Below, one piece after another: positions 54,697 through 64,000 of a stretch of DNA of 64,000 nt. The position numbers and the translations under genes were made by a program. The notes beneath the pieces were generated by a model that was not told where the DNA came from, ran no database searches, and was given only the letters and a program-made list of their open reading frames with translations. The stretch is taken from the NCBI GenBank assembly GCA_013289665.1, contig JABCZN010000008.1, positions 124,001-188,000 on the forward strand, given 5' to 3'. The stretch is from Acidobacteriota bacterium. Lineage in GTDB: Bacteria > Acidobacteriota > Terriglobia > Acidiferrales > UBA7541. Within the stretch, counting starts at the first letter, position 1; each line of letters starts with the position of its first letter.

Positions 54697-55988
54697 CGAT
54701 TCAAGACGGCGGCGAAGAGCACGAAAAATATAAGGAATTATGCGCTTTGGCGGCTTCGGGCAACCTTGCTCCATTGGAACTGGCCGAGTTGCGGGTTCAC
54801 CTGGAACATTGCGAGTCTTGCCAGGAGGCATTCGCGCAATATCGGATTTTGAATACGGAGGGAATACCCACGCTTGCCGAGGGTTATCTTCGAAGACCAG
54901 AGCGGGTTGTCTGGGATGACTCGGCGGTACGCGAGAAACTGTGGACGAGCATACTTACCCAGCAGCAAAATTTGCCGGAACAAAAAAATTCAGTTCCTGC
55001 CGGGCCCGATTCTTCCTCGAAGGGCAAGGTTCGCGCGACTGCGGGAATGGCGATTGCAGCTGGCCTGTTGCTGGCTGTGGCGGCCGGTGCCTATCACCTC
55101 GGCGCACGAACACACAAACCTGAAGTCGTCATCCTGACATCCACAGACCTCGGCGACCCGTACAAAAAGCTTTCGGAGCAGAAAAGAGCCGCCGACGAAT
55201 CTCTGGCTGCGCAGGAGAAGCGGCTGGTTCAGCTTCAGACTGAAAGCGCCGAAAAAGAGCAGGCGCTGGCGAAGCTGCGGGCCGCGTTGCGCGCATTGGA
55301 GAGCCGTTCAAATGAACTGATGGCGGCGAGCAGTCAGTCTGAGGCGCAATTGAAAGAGATCTCGCAACAGCGCGACGAGCTAAACGCGAAGCTGCAGGCC
55401 ACCAGTCAGGCTTACAGTAACAACCAGACCGAGTTGGCAAGCCTCCGCTCCGAACGCGACAAGGCAGCAATGCGTACCACGTTCCTGGAGTCAAAGATTG
55501 AAGAACTCACCGCCAGGAATCGTGACCAGGACCGCCGTCTGAAGGATGCCGAACAATATCTCACTTCAGACCGGGATATCCGCGAATTGATGGGCGCCAG
55601 AAAGCTCTACATCGCGGACGTGTTTGACGTGGATGGCAGCAGCCGGACCCAGAAGCCCTTTGGGCGCGTTTTTTATACGCAGGGGAAATCCCTCATTTTC
55701 TATGCGTTCGATCTCGATCGGCAGCCCGGCGTTATGAACGCCAGCACATTCCAGGTCTGGGGGCAGCGCGAAGCACCGCAGGGTGAGCCTGCTTCCCCGA
55801 TGAATCTGGGCATCCTTTATATGGACAACGAGACTAACCGGCGCTGGGTGATGCGGTTTGATGACCCCAAGCAACTGGCGGAGATCGACGCCGTCTTCGT
55901 GACGGTTGAGCCGCGGGGCGGAAGTCATAAGCCGACGAGCAAGCCGTTCTTGTACGCGCTGCTTCGCAATCAAGCCAATCATCCCTAG
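54690..55988 (+). CDS. RskA-like anti-sigma factor with zinc-finger, membrane helix and coiled coil
   Basis: A 432-residue protein. The anti-sigma zinc site is HX3CX2C at His37, Cys41, Cys44 (HLEHCESCQ). A single membrane helix lies near 112-135 (TAGMAIAAGLLLAVAAGAYHLGA). A long periplasmic coiled coil runs over about 150-285 (KKLSEQKRAADESLAAQEKRLVQLQTESAEKEQAL). The C-terminal domain resembles the RskA anti-sigma-K periplasmic domain (VMNASTFQVWGQREAPQGEPASPMNLGILYMDNETN). It should hold the sigma factor at the membrane until a periplasmic signal arrives. Confidence 0.87.
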   Translation: MLTIQDGGEEHEKYKELCALAASGNLAPLELAELRVHLEHCESCQEAFAQYRILNTEGIPTLAEGYLRRPERVVWDDSAVREKLWTSILTQQQNLPEQKNSVPAGPDSSSKGKVRATAGMAIAAGLLLAVAAGAYHLGARTHKPEVVILTSTDLGDPYKKLSEQKRAADESLAAQEKRLVQLQTESAEKEQALAKLRAALRALESRSNELMAASSQSEAQLKEISQQRDELNAKLQATSQAYSNNQTELASLRSERDKAAMRTTFLESKIEELTARNRDQDRRLKDAEQYLTSDRDIRELMGARKLYIADVFDVDGSSRTQKPFGRVFYTQGKSLIFYAFDLDRQPGVMNASTFQVWGQREAPQGEPASPMNLGILYMDNETNRRWVMRFDDPKQLAEIDAVFVTVEPRGGSHKPTSKPFLYALLRNQANHP

Positions 55989-56265
55989 AGCCCGTCCCGC
56001 GGAATCCCCCATAAGCAGACCATCGACCTGCGCCCCGCTGCGCGGGTACGTCCGCGACAGGACCAGCACTTCCGGGGTCTCATGTCTCAAATCCGAGTAG
56101 TTGGTACACATCGCCTAATGTTTTCGTACTAATTGGCAGAACACTTATTTGTCGAAGTCATGGTGTGGAAGCTGAAGTTCTACCGAACGGAGCTTCACGG
56201 TTGGGGTGTGTTTGTTGGAATCAGTGATGGCACGCAGTGAATCGTGGAAACAGGGAGCGTGGGGG

Positions 56266-59200
56266 ATGAAAAACTTGCGTTTTGTTGTTTTGAGTGTGTT
56301 GGCGTTGGCGTTGTGCCTTTCGGTCGCGGGCCTTTTTGGCAATCCACTCGCCGCCCAGACAACTTACGGATCAATAGCTGGGACGGCTACGGATGCCTCG
56401 GGAGCGGCGATTGCCGATGCCCAGGTAACCCTGACCAACTTAGGTACGGCAGAGAAGAGGGTGGCCCAGTCCGGGGCCGACGGCCTGTACGACTTCGTGA
56501 ACCTGCTGCCTGGCCGTTATAGTATCGTTGCAGAAAAGACGGGGTTCAAGCGCATCACCCGTCCGGAAGTTGTCGTGGAGGTCGGACAGTCGGTTCGAAT
56601 TGATATCACCCTGCAAGTAGGCGACGTCAATCAAACCATTGAGGTCACCGGCGAAACACCTCTCCTGCAAGCAGAAACATCTTCCATCGGACAAGTGGTT
56701 GAGCAACGCAAGGCAAACGAACTGCCCCTCAACGGCCGCAACGTTTTTAGCCTGATTACGCTAGCCCCTTCCGTGGTCCCGCAGGGCAGCGCAGGCGGCA
56801 CGCCCGTCGGAGTCAATCCTTTCGGCTGGGGCAACTTTCAGGTGAACGGTTCATTTGGCAACGAAAGCGCGGAATACCTGGACGGGCAGCCACTCAATAT
56901 CGGCTACATCAACCTTCCCGTGGTGATTCCGACCCAGGACTCGATCCAGGAGTTCAAGGTCCAGACCAGCAACCTGGGAGCGGATTGGGGCAAGTTCTCC
57001 GGCGGCGTCATCAACCTGAGCACGAAGTCGGGAAGTAACGGCTTGCACGGCGAAGCGTATGAGTACCTGCGAAACCGGGTGCTGAATGCGAACGATCCGT
57101 TCAACAAGGCCAGCGAAATTCTCAACAAGCAACCGAACAAGGCGCCGGCATTCACGCAAAACCAGTTCGGCGCAAACGCCGGCGGTCCGCTCATCATTCC
57201 TCACGTTTATGACGGCAAGGACAAAACGTTCTGGTTCTTCAGTTGGGAAGGTTTCCGTCTTCGCCAGGGTGCTTCGCCGGTCCAGACAACGGTTCCCACC
57301 CCGGCCGAATTAGGGGGAGATTTCTCTGCGGCGGGCATCGCTCCGATCATGGACCCTTGCGGCGGGGCCGTTAATGCCAACGGGGCCTGCGCGGGGAGCA
57401 CTGCAACGGCCACACAATTTGTTTCCTTCCCCACCGGGCCCAATGGCAACCCGCTCTGCACGAACGCCGCAGGATGCCTGAACATCATTCCCACGGCACG
57501 CCTGAACGCAACCTCGCTGGCTTTGGAAAAGCTTTGGCCGGCTGCGAACCAACCTTGCGCCGGTACTGATCCGAAAATCGGCTGTATAAAGAACTACTCC
57601 AAATCCTACGGCACTGGCGGCAACCAAAACCAGGTAGTCGGCCGGCTCGATCATGCCATTACCAACAATCAGCACATCTTTTTCCGGTACACCTACTGGA
57701 ACGTGTTGGATTTGCCGCAGGATCCCTTGGGCACCGGACTCTGCCAGGACCGTTGCGCGGAAAAGTACGACAGCAGCGCCCCCGCCCTAGGCTACAACTG
57801 GACCGTAACGCCAAATACAATCGTTGGCATTATCGCGAGCCTCAGCCGCTTTGCCTATGATCGCGCCCCCAAGAACTCCGGCTTCGACCTGACCACCATC
57901 GGCTGGCCGGCGCAGTACAATGCGGCCATCCCGTCAGGCGCCCGGACGCCGCCGACACCGTGCGTGTTTGACTTTGCAGACAACGTCATGTGCTCGCAAG
58001 GCCAGAGCTTCATCACGGACCGCAACACACAGTTCAACCTCGGTCCGAACATCACGCTCGTGCGCGGCAAACACACGGTGAAACTCGGTTTCCAACTTGA
58101 AATCGGGCGTGACAACTACGCTCAGACCAACGTTGCCAGCGGCGCCTTCGCATTCTGCGGCGCGGGCCTCCCTTGCTTCACTGGCAATGGATTTGGCGAT
58201 TTCCTGCTGGGCTATGCGGACAACCCAAGCAGTGTCGAGAACCACTTCTTCGGCCAGGCTGTTGTCCCTGCGCTGGTGGCAGGACAGCAAATCTACCGCG
58301 GATTCTACGTCGACGACACCTTCCGGATTACCAACAAACTGACCCTTAACCTCGGTCTCAGGTACGAATTGCAGGGACCATGGTCGGAGCGCTTCAACCG
58401 GCAGTCCCAGTTCGATCCCAATGCTCAGAGCTGGCTGGCCAACCCGGCCATCACTGCGGGTTTGCCGAATGTTCCTGGTCTACCAGGGCTGAAGGGAGAC
58501 GTTGCCCTGGTCAGCACGGGCCAACGCACAAACATCCCGCTTCCGAAAGACAATGTTGCTCCCCGCCTAGGTTTCGCCTATAGCTGGGATCAGAAAACGG
58601 TTATTCGTGGCGGCTACGGAATCTTCTGGATTCCCAACTACGTCTCGTTCGGGCTGAATCCGAATAACGATTTCGTGAATGACGCGACGACCTCCTACAC
58701 CGGAACGATTGACGGCACGCACCCGGTAAACACGATCAACACTCCGTTTCTCCCAGTGGTCGTGCCCCCAGTTGGCCGGACCCTCGGCGCTCTGGGAACC
58801 TCGCAGTACGCCACCCAGGTGGTGCAAAACTTCACCATCGCCGATCGCAACGATCACCCGGCTGGCTACGTGCAGCAGTGGAACCTCAACATCCAGCGAA
58901 ATCTCCCGTGGAATTTCTTTGTTTCCGCTGCGTATGTGGGATCCAAAGGCACGCACCTGGCGTTATATGACTCTCAAATCGACCAGATCGGAGATAACTA
59001 CCTGGCATCGGCTGCGACGCAATGTGCGGCGCAGGTTGCCGCCACGGGAAAGCGTTGCGACGCAACGGGGGTAACGCTGCTGCAGTCGGTTCCCAATCCA
59101 TTTTACGATCCGACCACGCAAACCGCTTTTGCCTTGTCCGGGCCAACCACCACTGTTGGGCAGCTGGCGCGCCCCTTTCCGCAATTCACAGGCTTGAAAC

Positions 59201-59982
59201 TTGCAGGCCAGGGCAACTACGACAGCACCTATCACTCCTTGCAACTCACGGTCGAACGCCGCTTCGCGAGCGCCGGTTCGCTGCTGGTTGCCTACACAAA
59301 CTCGAAGCTCATCACGAATGCGGACACACTGACCAACTGGCTCGAAGCCGCCACTGGCAGCATCCAGGACTTCAATAACCTGCGCGGCGAGCGTTCGCTG
59401 TCCTCGCAGGACGTGCCGCAGCGCCTCGTCATCAGCTACGTTCTCGACCTCCCCTTCGGCCACGGCAAGAAGTATTTGTCCGGCTTCAACGGGCCGATGG
59501 ACAAGGTCGTCAGCGGCTGGGGCATCGACGGCGTAACCACATTCCAGAAGGGCTTCCCGCTGGTGTTCACCAACGGCAACGCCAATTACACGACCTCGTT
59601 TGGCGGTGGTTCGCGGCCGAACAGGGTTCCCGGCTGCAACACGTCCAGGCCATCCGGCGTCCCACAATTAACCGAGTGGTTCAACACAGCTTGTTTCGTT
59701 TCACCGGCAGACTTCACATTCGGCGACGAATCGCGCACCGATCCCAGGCTGCGTGGTGCTGGCGTGAACAACTTTGATTTCGCACTGTTCAAGCGCACCC
59801 AGTTTGGCCCCGACAACAAGTTGGGACTGGAGTTCCGGAGCGAGTTCTTCAACCTCTTCAACCGGACGCAATTTGCTCCGCCGAACACCAGCGTCGGCTC
59901 TTCAACCTTCGGGCAGGTAACCAGCATTTACCCTGGCACCAACCCGCGGCTCATCCAGTTCGGATTGAAGTTCCTGTTCTAA
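56266..59982 (+). CDS. Oar-like TonB-dependent receptor, paralogue 2
   Basis: A 1238-residue outer-membrane protein from the ATG at 56266 (GGGAG about 10 bp upstream; the ATG at 56227 is an alternative). The signal peptide ends at PLAAQ. Domain order and much of the sequence equal those of the 50113 gene: TYGSIAGTATDASGAAIADAQVTL, VEQRKANELPLNGRNVFSLITLAPSVVPQG, VNPFGWGNFQVNGSFGNESAEYLDGQPLNIGYINLP, terminal IQFGLKFLF. Its codons end in C far more often than those of the paralogue. A strong terminator follows at 59997. Confidence 0.9.
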   Translation: MKNLRFVVLSVLALALCLSVAGLFGNPLAAQTTYGSIAGTATDASGAAIADAQVTLTNLGTAEKRVAQSGADGLYDFVNLLPGRYSIVAEKTGFKRITRPEVVVEVGQSVRIDITLQVGDVNQTIEVTGETPLLQAETSSIGQVVEQRKANELPLNGRNVFSLITLAPSVVPQGSAGGTPVGVNPFGWGNFQVNGSFGNESAEYLDGQPLNIGYINLPVVIPTQDSIQEFKVQTSNLGADWGKFSGGVINLSTKSGSNGLHGEAYEYLRNRVLNANDPFNKASEILNKQPNKAPAFTQNQFGANAGGPLIIPHVYDGKDKTFWFFSWEGFRLRQGASPVQTTVPTPAELGGDFSAAGIAPIMDPCGGAVNANGACAGSTATATQFVSFPTGPNGNPLCTNAAGCLNIIPTARLNATSLALEKLWPAANQPCAGTDPKIGCIKNYSKSYGTGGNQNQVVGRLDHAITNNQHIFFRYTYWNVLDLPQDPLGTGLCQDRCAEKYDSSAPALGYNWTVTPNTIVGIIASLSRFAYDRAPKNSGFDLTTIGWPAQYNAAIPSGARTPPTPCVFDFADNVMCSQGQSFITDRNTQFNLGPNITLVRGKHTVKLGFQLEIGRDNYAQTNVASGAFAFCGAGLPCFTGNGFGDFLLGYADNPSSVENHFFGQAVVPALVAGQQIYRGFYVDDTFRITNKLTLNLGLRYELQGPWSERFNRQSQFDPNAQSWLANPAITAGLPNVPGLPGLKGDVALVSTGQRTNIPLPKDNVAPRLGFAYSWDQKTVIRGGYGIFWIPNYVSFGLNPNNDFVNDATTSYTGTIDGTHPVNTINTPFLPVVVPPVGRTLGALGTSQYATQVVQNFTIADRNDHPAGYVQQWNLNIQRNLPWNFFVSAAYVGSKGTHLALYDSQIDQIGDNYLASAATQCAAQVAATGKRCDATGVTLLQSVPNPFYDPTTQTAFALSGPTTTVGQLARPFPQFTGLKLAGQGNYDSTYHSLQLTVERRFASAGSLLVAYTNSKLITNADTLTNWLEAATGSIQDFNNLRGERSLSSQDVPQRLVISYVLDLPFGHGKKYLSGFNGPMDKVVSGWGIDGVTTFQKGFPLVFTNGNANYTTSFGGGSRPNRVPGCNTSRPSGVPQLTEWFNTACFVSPADFTFGDESRTDPRLRGAGVNNFDFALFKRTQFGPDNKLGLEFRSEFFNLFNRTQFAPPNTSVGSSTFGQVTSIYPGTNPRLIQFGLKFLF

Positions 59983-59996
59983 TTATCACCCAGGGA

Positions 59997-60037
59997 GCGC
60001 CCGGGATGGATGCTGAGGAGGCGTCCATACCGGGCGC
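59997..60037 (+). terminator. Strong hairpin terminator after the second Oar-like receptor
   Basis: An 8-bp GC stem (GCGCCCGG with CCGGGCGC) encloses a second stem (ATGGATGC with GCGTCCAT, one G-T pair), so about 16 bp pair in total. ATCTATTTGTATCTG follows, a loose U-rich tract. It lies 14 bp after the receptor stop. Confidence 0.6.
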
Positions 60038-60186
60038 ATCTATTTGTATCTGATGGCTGTCGATTGTTCCCTCCCACCGACACAAGACTTTCACCACCCC
60101 GCTTCGTGTTAGCCTATTTGCGCATCCTAAAAGACGATATCCACTGCTGTGCTGCGGTATTGCAGGCCAAGGAGACACGCGAAGAG

Positions 60187-61821
60187 ATGCCTTGCCGACT
60201 TACGCGTCGTGATTTTCTGAACTACGCGGCGATGGCCGCTGCTGCGCCTATCTTTGAAGTGAAACCGCTGCGCGGCATCGATTTCCTGTTGCAGAATTCC
60301 CCGACTCCCCGGAAATTCCTACTTGAAACCATGCCGGGCGGCATGGCTTTGTTCGATTACAACAACGATGGCCTTCTCGATATCTTCCTCGTCAACGGAG
60401 GAAGGATTACGGAAGGCCTGCACGTTCCGGAAAATTTCGAGCGGAGCAATCCCCGCTATTGGAATCGCCTGTACCGACAGAACCGCGACGGGAGCTTTCT
60501 GGACGTTACCGAGGCGGCGGGACTGGCCAATGCGGGGAATGGGAATTACGGCATGGGAGTGGCGGTGGGCGACTACGACAACGACGGGCACGCCGATTTA
60601 TATGTGACCAGTTACGGCAAGAATATCCTGTATCACAACAACGGAGATGGAACGTTTAGGAATGTAACTGCCAAGGCCGGGGTGTCGGGCGGAGGCTGGT
60701 CTGTCTCCGCGGGCTTCTTCGATTACGATAATGATGGCAGGCTCGACCTGTTCGTGACCCGCTACATGGACTGGGATACCGATCACAACAAGATTTGCGG
60801 CGGCGACTGGCATACCTACTGCCCGCCGAACGCATTCCCGGCGACGACTTGCCTGCTCTATCATAATCGCGGCGATGGAACTTTCGAGGATGTGACCGAG
60901 CGTTCGGGCCTGGCTGCCAAGAAAGGGCGCGCACTGGGCGTGGCGTTCGCGGACTACGACGGCGACGGCTTTACGGACATATTTGTTGCGAACGACGGCA
61001 TGCAGCAGTACCTCTTCCACAACAACGGCGACGGGACATTTACGGAGTGCGCGCTGGAGTCTGGCGTGGCGTTTACGGCCGACGGCAAGGGAATGTCGGG
61101 CATGGGCGCCGTTTTTCAGGATTACGATAACGATGGACGCCCGGATGTGCTGGTGACGGTGTTGCCGCGCGAAATCTACAGCCTGTATCACAACGAGGGT
61201 GGCGGCATTTTCAACTATGCCAGTCTCGAGGCCGGGCTCGGCGCCCTGACGTCGTTGAGCGCGGGATGGGGCGTGGGCCTGGAAGATTTCGACAATGACG
61301 GCTGGAAGGATTTGTTCGTTGCGCAAAGCCACGTGCTGGACAATGTGCAGGACATTGATGCCTCGCTGCGCTATAAGGAGCTGCCGTTGCTCGCGCTGAA
61401 TCACAAGGGACACTTCGAACGCGCAGATTCCGGCGTCACCAAACCACTTGCAGCCCGCGGCGTAGCCTTCGGCGATATCAACAACGACGGGTGCATGGAC
61501 GCTCTGATTTCATGCCTCGGCGGGCCGCCGGTCCTACTGCTCAACCGTGGCGGCGGAAATAATCACTGGCTCTCCATCGCGCTGCAGGGAACTCGTAGCA
61601 ATCGGGACGGCTACGGCGCGCGAGTGAGCGTGAACGGGCAAACACGCGTTGCGACTTCTGCCGGAAGTTACCTTTGCGCCAACGACAAGCGTCTTCACTT
61701 CGGGCTGGGATCCTCAGAGAACGCAACGATTGAAATTCTCTGGCCTTCCGGCGCCAAGCAAATCCTCAATGACGTTCGCGCCGACCAGTTCCTGCAGGTC
61801 CGCGAACCGGAGCGTTCATGA
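60187..61821 (+). CDS. CRTAC1-like protein with VCBS/FG-GAP calcium repeats and ASPIC/UnbV domain
   Basis: A 544-residue exported protein from the ATG at 60187; upstream frame is noise. A twin-arginine signal is visible (RLTRRDFLNYAAMAAAAP). Six or so calcium-type repeats follow (DYDNDGHADLYVT, DYDNDGRLDLFVT, DYDGDGFTDIFVA, DYDNDGRPDVLVT, DFDNDGWKDLFVA, DINNDGCMDALIS). The C-terminal ASPIC/UnbV domain is GYGARVSVNGQTRVATSAGSYLCANDKRLHFGLG. The function is unknown; such proteins often sit next to Oar-like receptors and TPR proteins in Acidobacteriota. Its stop overlaps the TPR gene start by 4 bp. Confidence 0.9.
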   Translation: MPCRLTRRDFLNYAAMAAAAPIFEVKPLRGIDFLLQNSPTPRKFLLETMPGGMALFDYNNDGLLDIFLVNGGRITEGLHVPENFERSNPRYWNRLYRQNRDGSFLDVTEAAGLANAGNGNYGMGVAVGDYDNDGHADLYVTSYGKNILYHNNGDGTFRNVTAKAGVSGGGWSVSAGFFDYDNDGRLDLFVTRYMDWDTDHNKICGGDWHTYCPPNAFPATTCLLYHNRGDGTFEDVTERSGLAAKKGRALGVAFADYDGDGFTDIFVANDGMQQYLFHNNGDGTFTECALESGVAFTADGKGMSGMGAVFQDYDNDGRPDVLVTVLPREIYSLYHNEGGGIFNYASLEAGLGALTSLSAGWGVGLEDFDNDGWKDLFVAQSHVLDNVQDIDASLRYKELPLLALNHKGHFERADSGVTKPLAARGVAFGDINNDGCMDALISCLGGPPVLLLNRGGGNNHWLSIALQGTRSNRDGYGARVSVNGQTRVATSAGSYLCANDKRLHFGLGSSENATIEILWPSGAKQILNDVRADQFLQVREPERS

Positions 61822-62885
61822 TTCATCTCTTCTTGTTTGCGTGGCTTGCGGGCCAAGCCGGAACATCCGATGCGATGCAACATCTGCAGGCGGGCCTCGA
61901 AGCTCGCAAGCAACATCAAATCGATGCCGAGATTACGGAGTTTCAGAAAGCCACGGAGAGCGACCCTAACTTGGCGGATGGGTTTGTGAATCTGGGCGCC
62001 GCCTACATGGAAAAGCACGACTACGGTGCGGCGATCACTCCTCTAAAACGCGCCCTTGAGCTCAGCCCGGACCTTCCTCTCGCTCACCAACTCATTGGTT
62101 ATGCGCTTCTGTCAGAGGGGTACTCGGCGGAGGCGATTCCTCATTTGCAACGTGTCGGCGCGCTGGACGCGCTGGGCATCGCGCAGATTGAATCCAACCA
62201 GCTGACGGAAGCGGTCTCCAGCTTCACTGCGGCTCTCGCGCAGCGCCCGGGCGATCCGGACCTGTTGTACTATCTCGGCCACGCGAGCGGGCTGCTTTCC
62301 AAGGACGCGATTGACAACTTGCTGGCGACTCATCCGGATTCTGCGCGGGCGCACCAGGCGCTCGCTGAAAACTACTTCGTCCTCCGCCAAATGCCGCAAG
62401 CGGAAATGGAATTCCTTGAGGCACTGCGCTTGCGGCCGGATTTACCGGGACTTCATTTGGAACTCGGCCAGGTCTATGCAAACTCCGCGCAATGGCCAAA
62501 GGCAGAGGTCGAATTTCGGGCGGAGCGCAAATTGCGCCCGGGGAACGCCGAAGCCGCCTACCGCCTGGGCGCGGCGTTGCTCCAGCAAGGGAAGGCCCAC
62601 GACGCGCTGCCTGAGCTGGAGAGATCGAATGAACTGAAGCCCGAAATGCCGGAAACCCTGTACTCACTCGGCAAAGCCGCCTCGTTGGATGGGGACAGCA
62701 CCACAGCGGAGGGGGCGTGGCAGAAGGTAATTGAAGTTGAAAAAAATACCTCGCTCGCCGCGCAAGCGCATTTCGGACTTGCTGGCTTATATCGCAAGCA
62801 AGGGAAAACCGCCCAGGCGCAACATGAGATGCAAGAGTTCCAGAAACTTCAGGGCACGATCGGCCCGCCCCGTTCAGAAAAGTAG
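61818..62885 (+). CDS. Exported tetratricopeptide-repeat protein
   Basis: A 355-residue protein coupled to the CRTAC1 gene by an ATGA overlap. A short signal-like N-terminus (MIHLFLFAWLAGQAG) is followed by about eight TPR units, for example AEITEFQKATESDPNLADGFVNLGAAYMEKHDYGAAITPLKRALELSPDLPLAHQLIGYALLSEGY. TPRs mediate protein-protein contact. It may scaffold the CRTAC1 protein and the receptor. Confidence 0.88.
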   Translation: MIHLFLFAWLAGQAGTSDAMQHLQAGLEARKQHQIDAEITEFQKATESDPNLADGFVNLGAAYMEKHDYGAAITPLKRALELSPDLPLAHQLIGYALLSEGYSAEAIPHLQRVGALDALGIAQIESNQLTEAVSSFTAALAQRPGDPDLLYYLGHASGLLSKDAIDNLLATHPDSARAHQALAENYFVLRQMPQAEMEFLEALRLRPDLPGLHLELGQVYANSAQWPKAEVEFRAERKLRPGNAEAAYRLGAALLQQGKAHDALPELERSNELKPEMPETLYSLGKAASLDGDSTTAEGAWQKVIEVEKNTSLAAQAHFGLAGLYRKQGKTAQAQHEMQEFQKLQGTIGPPRSEK

Positions 62886-63002
62886 GCTCTCCACTTGGCC
62901 CATCCGCTGGCTTCCACGCAAATTGCGGAAGCCTCGCCGCATTGTTTTCGCCTGAGTCACTGAAACAGAAATCCAGGAAGACCGCTGGAAGCAAGCAAAG
63001 TT

Positions 63003-63031
63003 CGAGCGGCTAGCTAGGAGCCAGCCGCTCG
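63003..63031. terminator. Bidirectional hairpin between the TPR and outer-membrane-protein genes
   Basis: A perfect 9-bp stem (CGAGCGGCT with AGCCGCTCG) with an 11-nt loop containing a second short pairing. It lies between converging genes. On both strands a moderately U-rich stretch follows. Confidence 0.55.
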
Positions 63032-63058
63032 ATGATTTGCGCGGGATTTACACCGAAG

Positions 63059-63673
63059 TTAGAACCGGTAGATCACACCAGCCGATGGCTGGGCAGTGTT
63101 TGTTGTCAGGCCAGAGCGTAGTGCATTCACACCGAAGTCCGGGCGCCCGTAAACGAGCCCGCGGTATTGCAAGCGGAATGAAAAGTGCCTGGTGAAATCG
63201 TAATCAACGCCGCCGCCATAGACGAACGTGGCTTTCGCCTGGTTTCCCGCACCAGGCACGGTCGCTCCCGCGCTCTGTGTCGGGGCAAATACGAGTGCGC
63301 CGGTGCCCGCCAGAACGTAGGGGTTGAATCGCGCCGTCCTCCAGGGAAGGTTCACAACCCCGGCAACAGTGGTCTGGTGGACATTCGATTGCACGTTCAA
63401 GGAACCGCTGGAAGAAATATTCTGTTGGGTATCGCGATTCCAGCCGTAGCTGACATCGGCGGCAAACCAACGATTAAAATGATGGCGATAACTGACAAGG
63501 ATTCCCCCGGAATTCGTGCTGTGCTGATTCAATACGTTGCTGCTCGAGTCTTTGGTGAACAATCCCGTGCCCTGGACCCCGATTTCCTGGGTGCTGCGTT
63601 CGTCGGCCCGCGCGCCTGAGATGAACATGAAAAACACTCCAAACACAACTGTAGCGATTGATCTGAACTTCAT
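63059..63673 (-). CDS. Small outer-membrane beta-barrel protein
   Basis: A 204-residue protein from the ATG at 63673, with GGGAG upstream; the frame is open to 63847 but that part looks non-coding. The signal peptide ends at GARADE. The mature part is a typical small barrel of the OmpX/OmpA-like type: alternating strands SGGILVSYRHHFNRWFAADVSYGWN, FVYGGGVDYDFTRHFSFRLQYRGLV, terminal GVIYRF with Phe. Function is unknown. Confidence 0.75.
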   Translation of the reverse strand: MKFRSIATVVFGVFFMFISGARADERSTQEIGVQGTGLFTKDSSSNVLNQHSTNSGGILVSYRHHFNRWFAADVSYGWNRDTQQNISSSGSLNVQSNVHQTTVAGVVNLPWRTARFNPYVLAGTGALVFAPTQSAGATVPGAGNQAKATFVYGGGVDYDFTRHFSFRLQYRGLVYGRPDFGVNALRSGLTTNTAQPSAGVIYRF

Positions 63674-64000
63674 TCTTGCTTTCTCCCTTGGTTGGTTTTG
63701 AATCCATGCGACGAACTTTATGAAACCATCGCATGGACTTCCTGAACCGCTGAAGCGCCGCCTTTTTGTTTGCGTCGCGCCTTTTTTTGAGCGGCGTTGA
63801 GTCCTGGGCGAACCCGCCGCGCAAATCCCACAATAGAATCCCTGCAATCAGCGTCCCATGCGATTTAAAGCGGCTTTTGATACACAGAGCGTGCCCAATC
63901 GCGATCGAGCTGTCTATTCGCTGCTCGCAGTATTTGTTTGATTCGGACTTTGCTGATTCTGCTCACCCCTGAATCTGAAGCAGGAATCTTTTTGACGCAT
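63674..64000. other. 327-bp right end of window, no gene recognised
   Basis: The region upstream of the outer-membrane-protein gene holds a perfect 9-bp inverted repeat with 17-bp spacer (TCCATGCGA at 63703-63711, TCGCATGGA at 63729-63737), about 30 bp before the ATG, which could be an operator or 5'-UTR hairpin. Two T-runs (near 63755 and 63785) follow. No further frame up to the window edge looks like a gene. Confidence 0.45.

Overview
The window looks like chromosomal DNA of a soil-type Acidobacteriota (Terriglobia-like). This is inferred from gene content, not from a marker gene: three very large Oar-like TonB-dependent receptors with carboxypeptidase-regulatory N-termini, a CRTAC1 (VCBS/UnbV) plus TPR gene pair, a periplasmic beta-propeller histidine kinase with a NarL-type regulator, CadC-like wHTH/TPR regulators, and small secreted proteins (DUF4136 and similar). 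There is no phage, IS element or CRISPR array. One tRNA-Arg(TCT) lies at 49819-49895.

Layout. 1-8.8 kb: M61 aminopeptidase (cut by the window edge), amino-acid permease, VOC protein, S9 peptidase, DUF4126 protein, then an OpuC-type ABC transporter (ATPase, permease, lipoprotein). 8.8-12.8 kb, minus strand: MHS-type MFS transporter, a possible 34-residue Cys protein, egtB and egtD for ergothioneine. 12.9-18.6 kb: Oar-like receptor divergent from a wHTH/TPR regulator. 18.6-27.5 kb: a poxB remnant, FUSC protein, small exported proteins, an ECF sigma factor, a DoxX-like protein, and an operon of lipoprotein, beta-propeller histidine kinase and LuxR-type regulator. 27.6-36.6 kb: LLM oxidoreductase, exported proteins, PstS, and an OprP/O-like porin. 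36.8-49.5 kb is the most interesting part (below). 50-62.9 kb: two paralogous Oar-like receptors flanking an ECF sigma/anti-sigma pair, then CRTAC1 and TPR genes. 63-64 kb: a small outer-membrane barrel protein.

Core system. At 37.8-46.9 kb a FadR/GntR regulator is followed by a Cdc48-like double AAA+ ATPase, then by gamma, GltD-ferredoxin fusion, alpha and beta genes of a thiamine-diphosphate 2-oxoacid:ferredoxin oxidoreductase, and finally by an unknown 132-aa protein, a stand-alone receiver domain and an unknown 107-aa protein. The alpha subunit has YPIRP where pyruvate enzymes have YPITP, plus an ArgXXAsp pair at the spacing I recall for oxalate oxidoreductase. Just downstream is an OFA-family (oxalate/formate antiporter) MFS gene. 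The promoter regions of the FadR gene and of the OFA gene carry nearly the same 19-bp operator (TGGTYC-N7-GGACCA). I infer an oxalate-uptake and oxalate-oxidation regulon that passes electrons to NAD(P) through the GltD-like subunit, with an unexplained AAA+ ATPase whose second Walker B Glu is replaced by Ser.

Limits: all functions are read from sequence motifs by eye. No database search, folding or alignment program was run.
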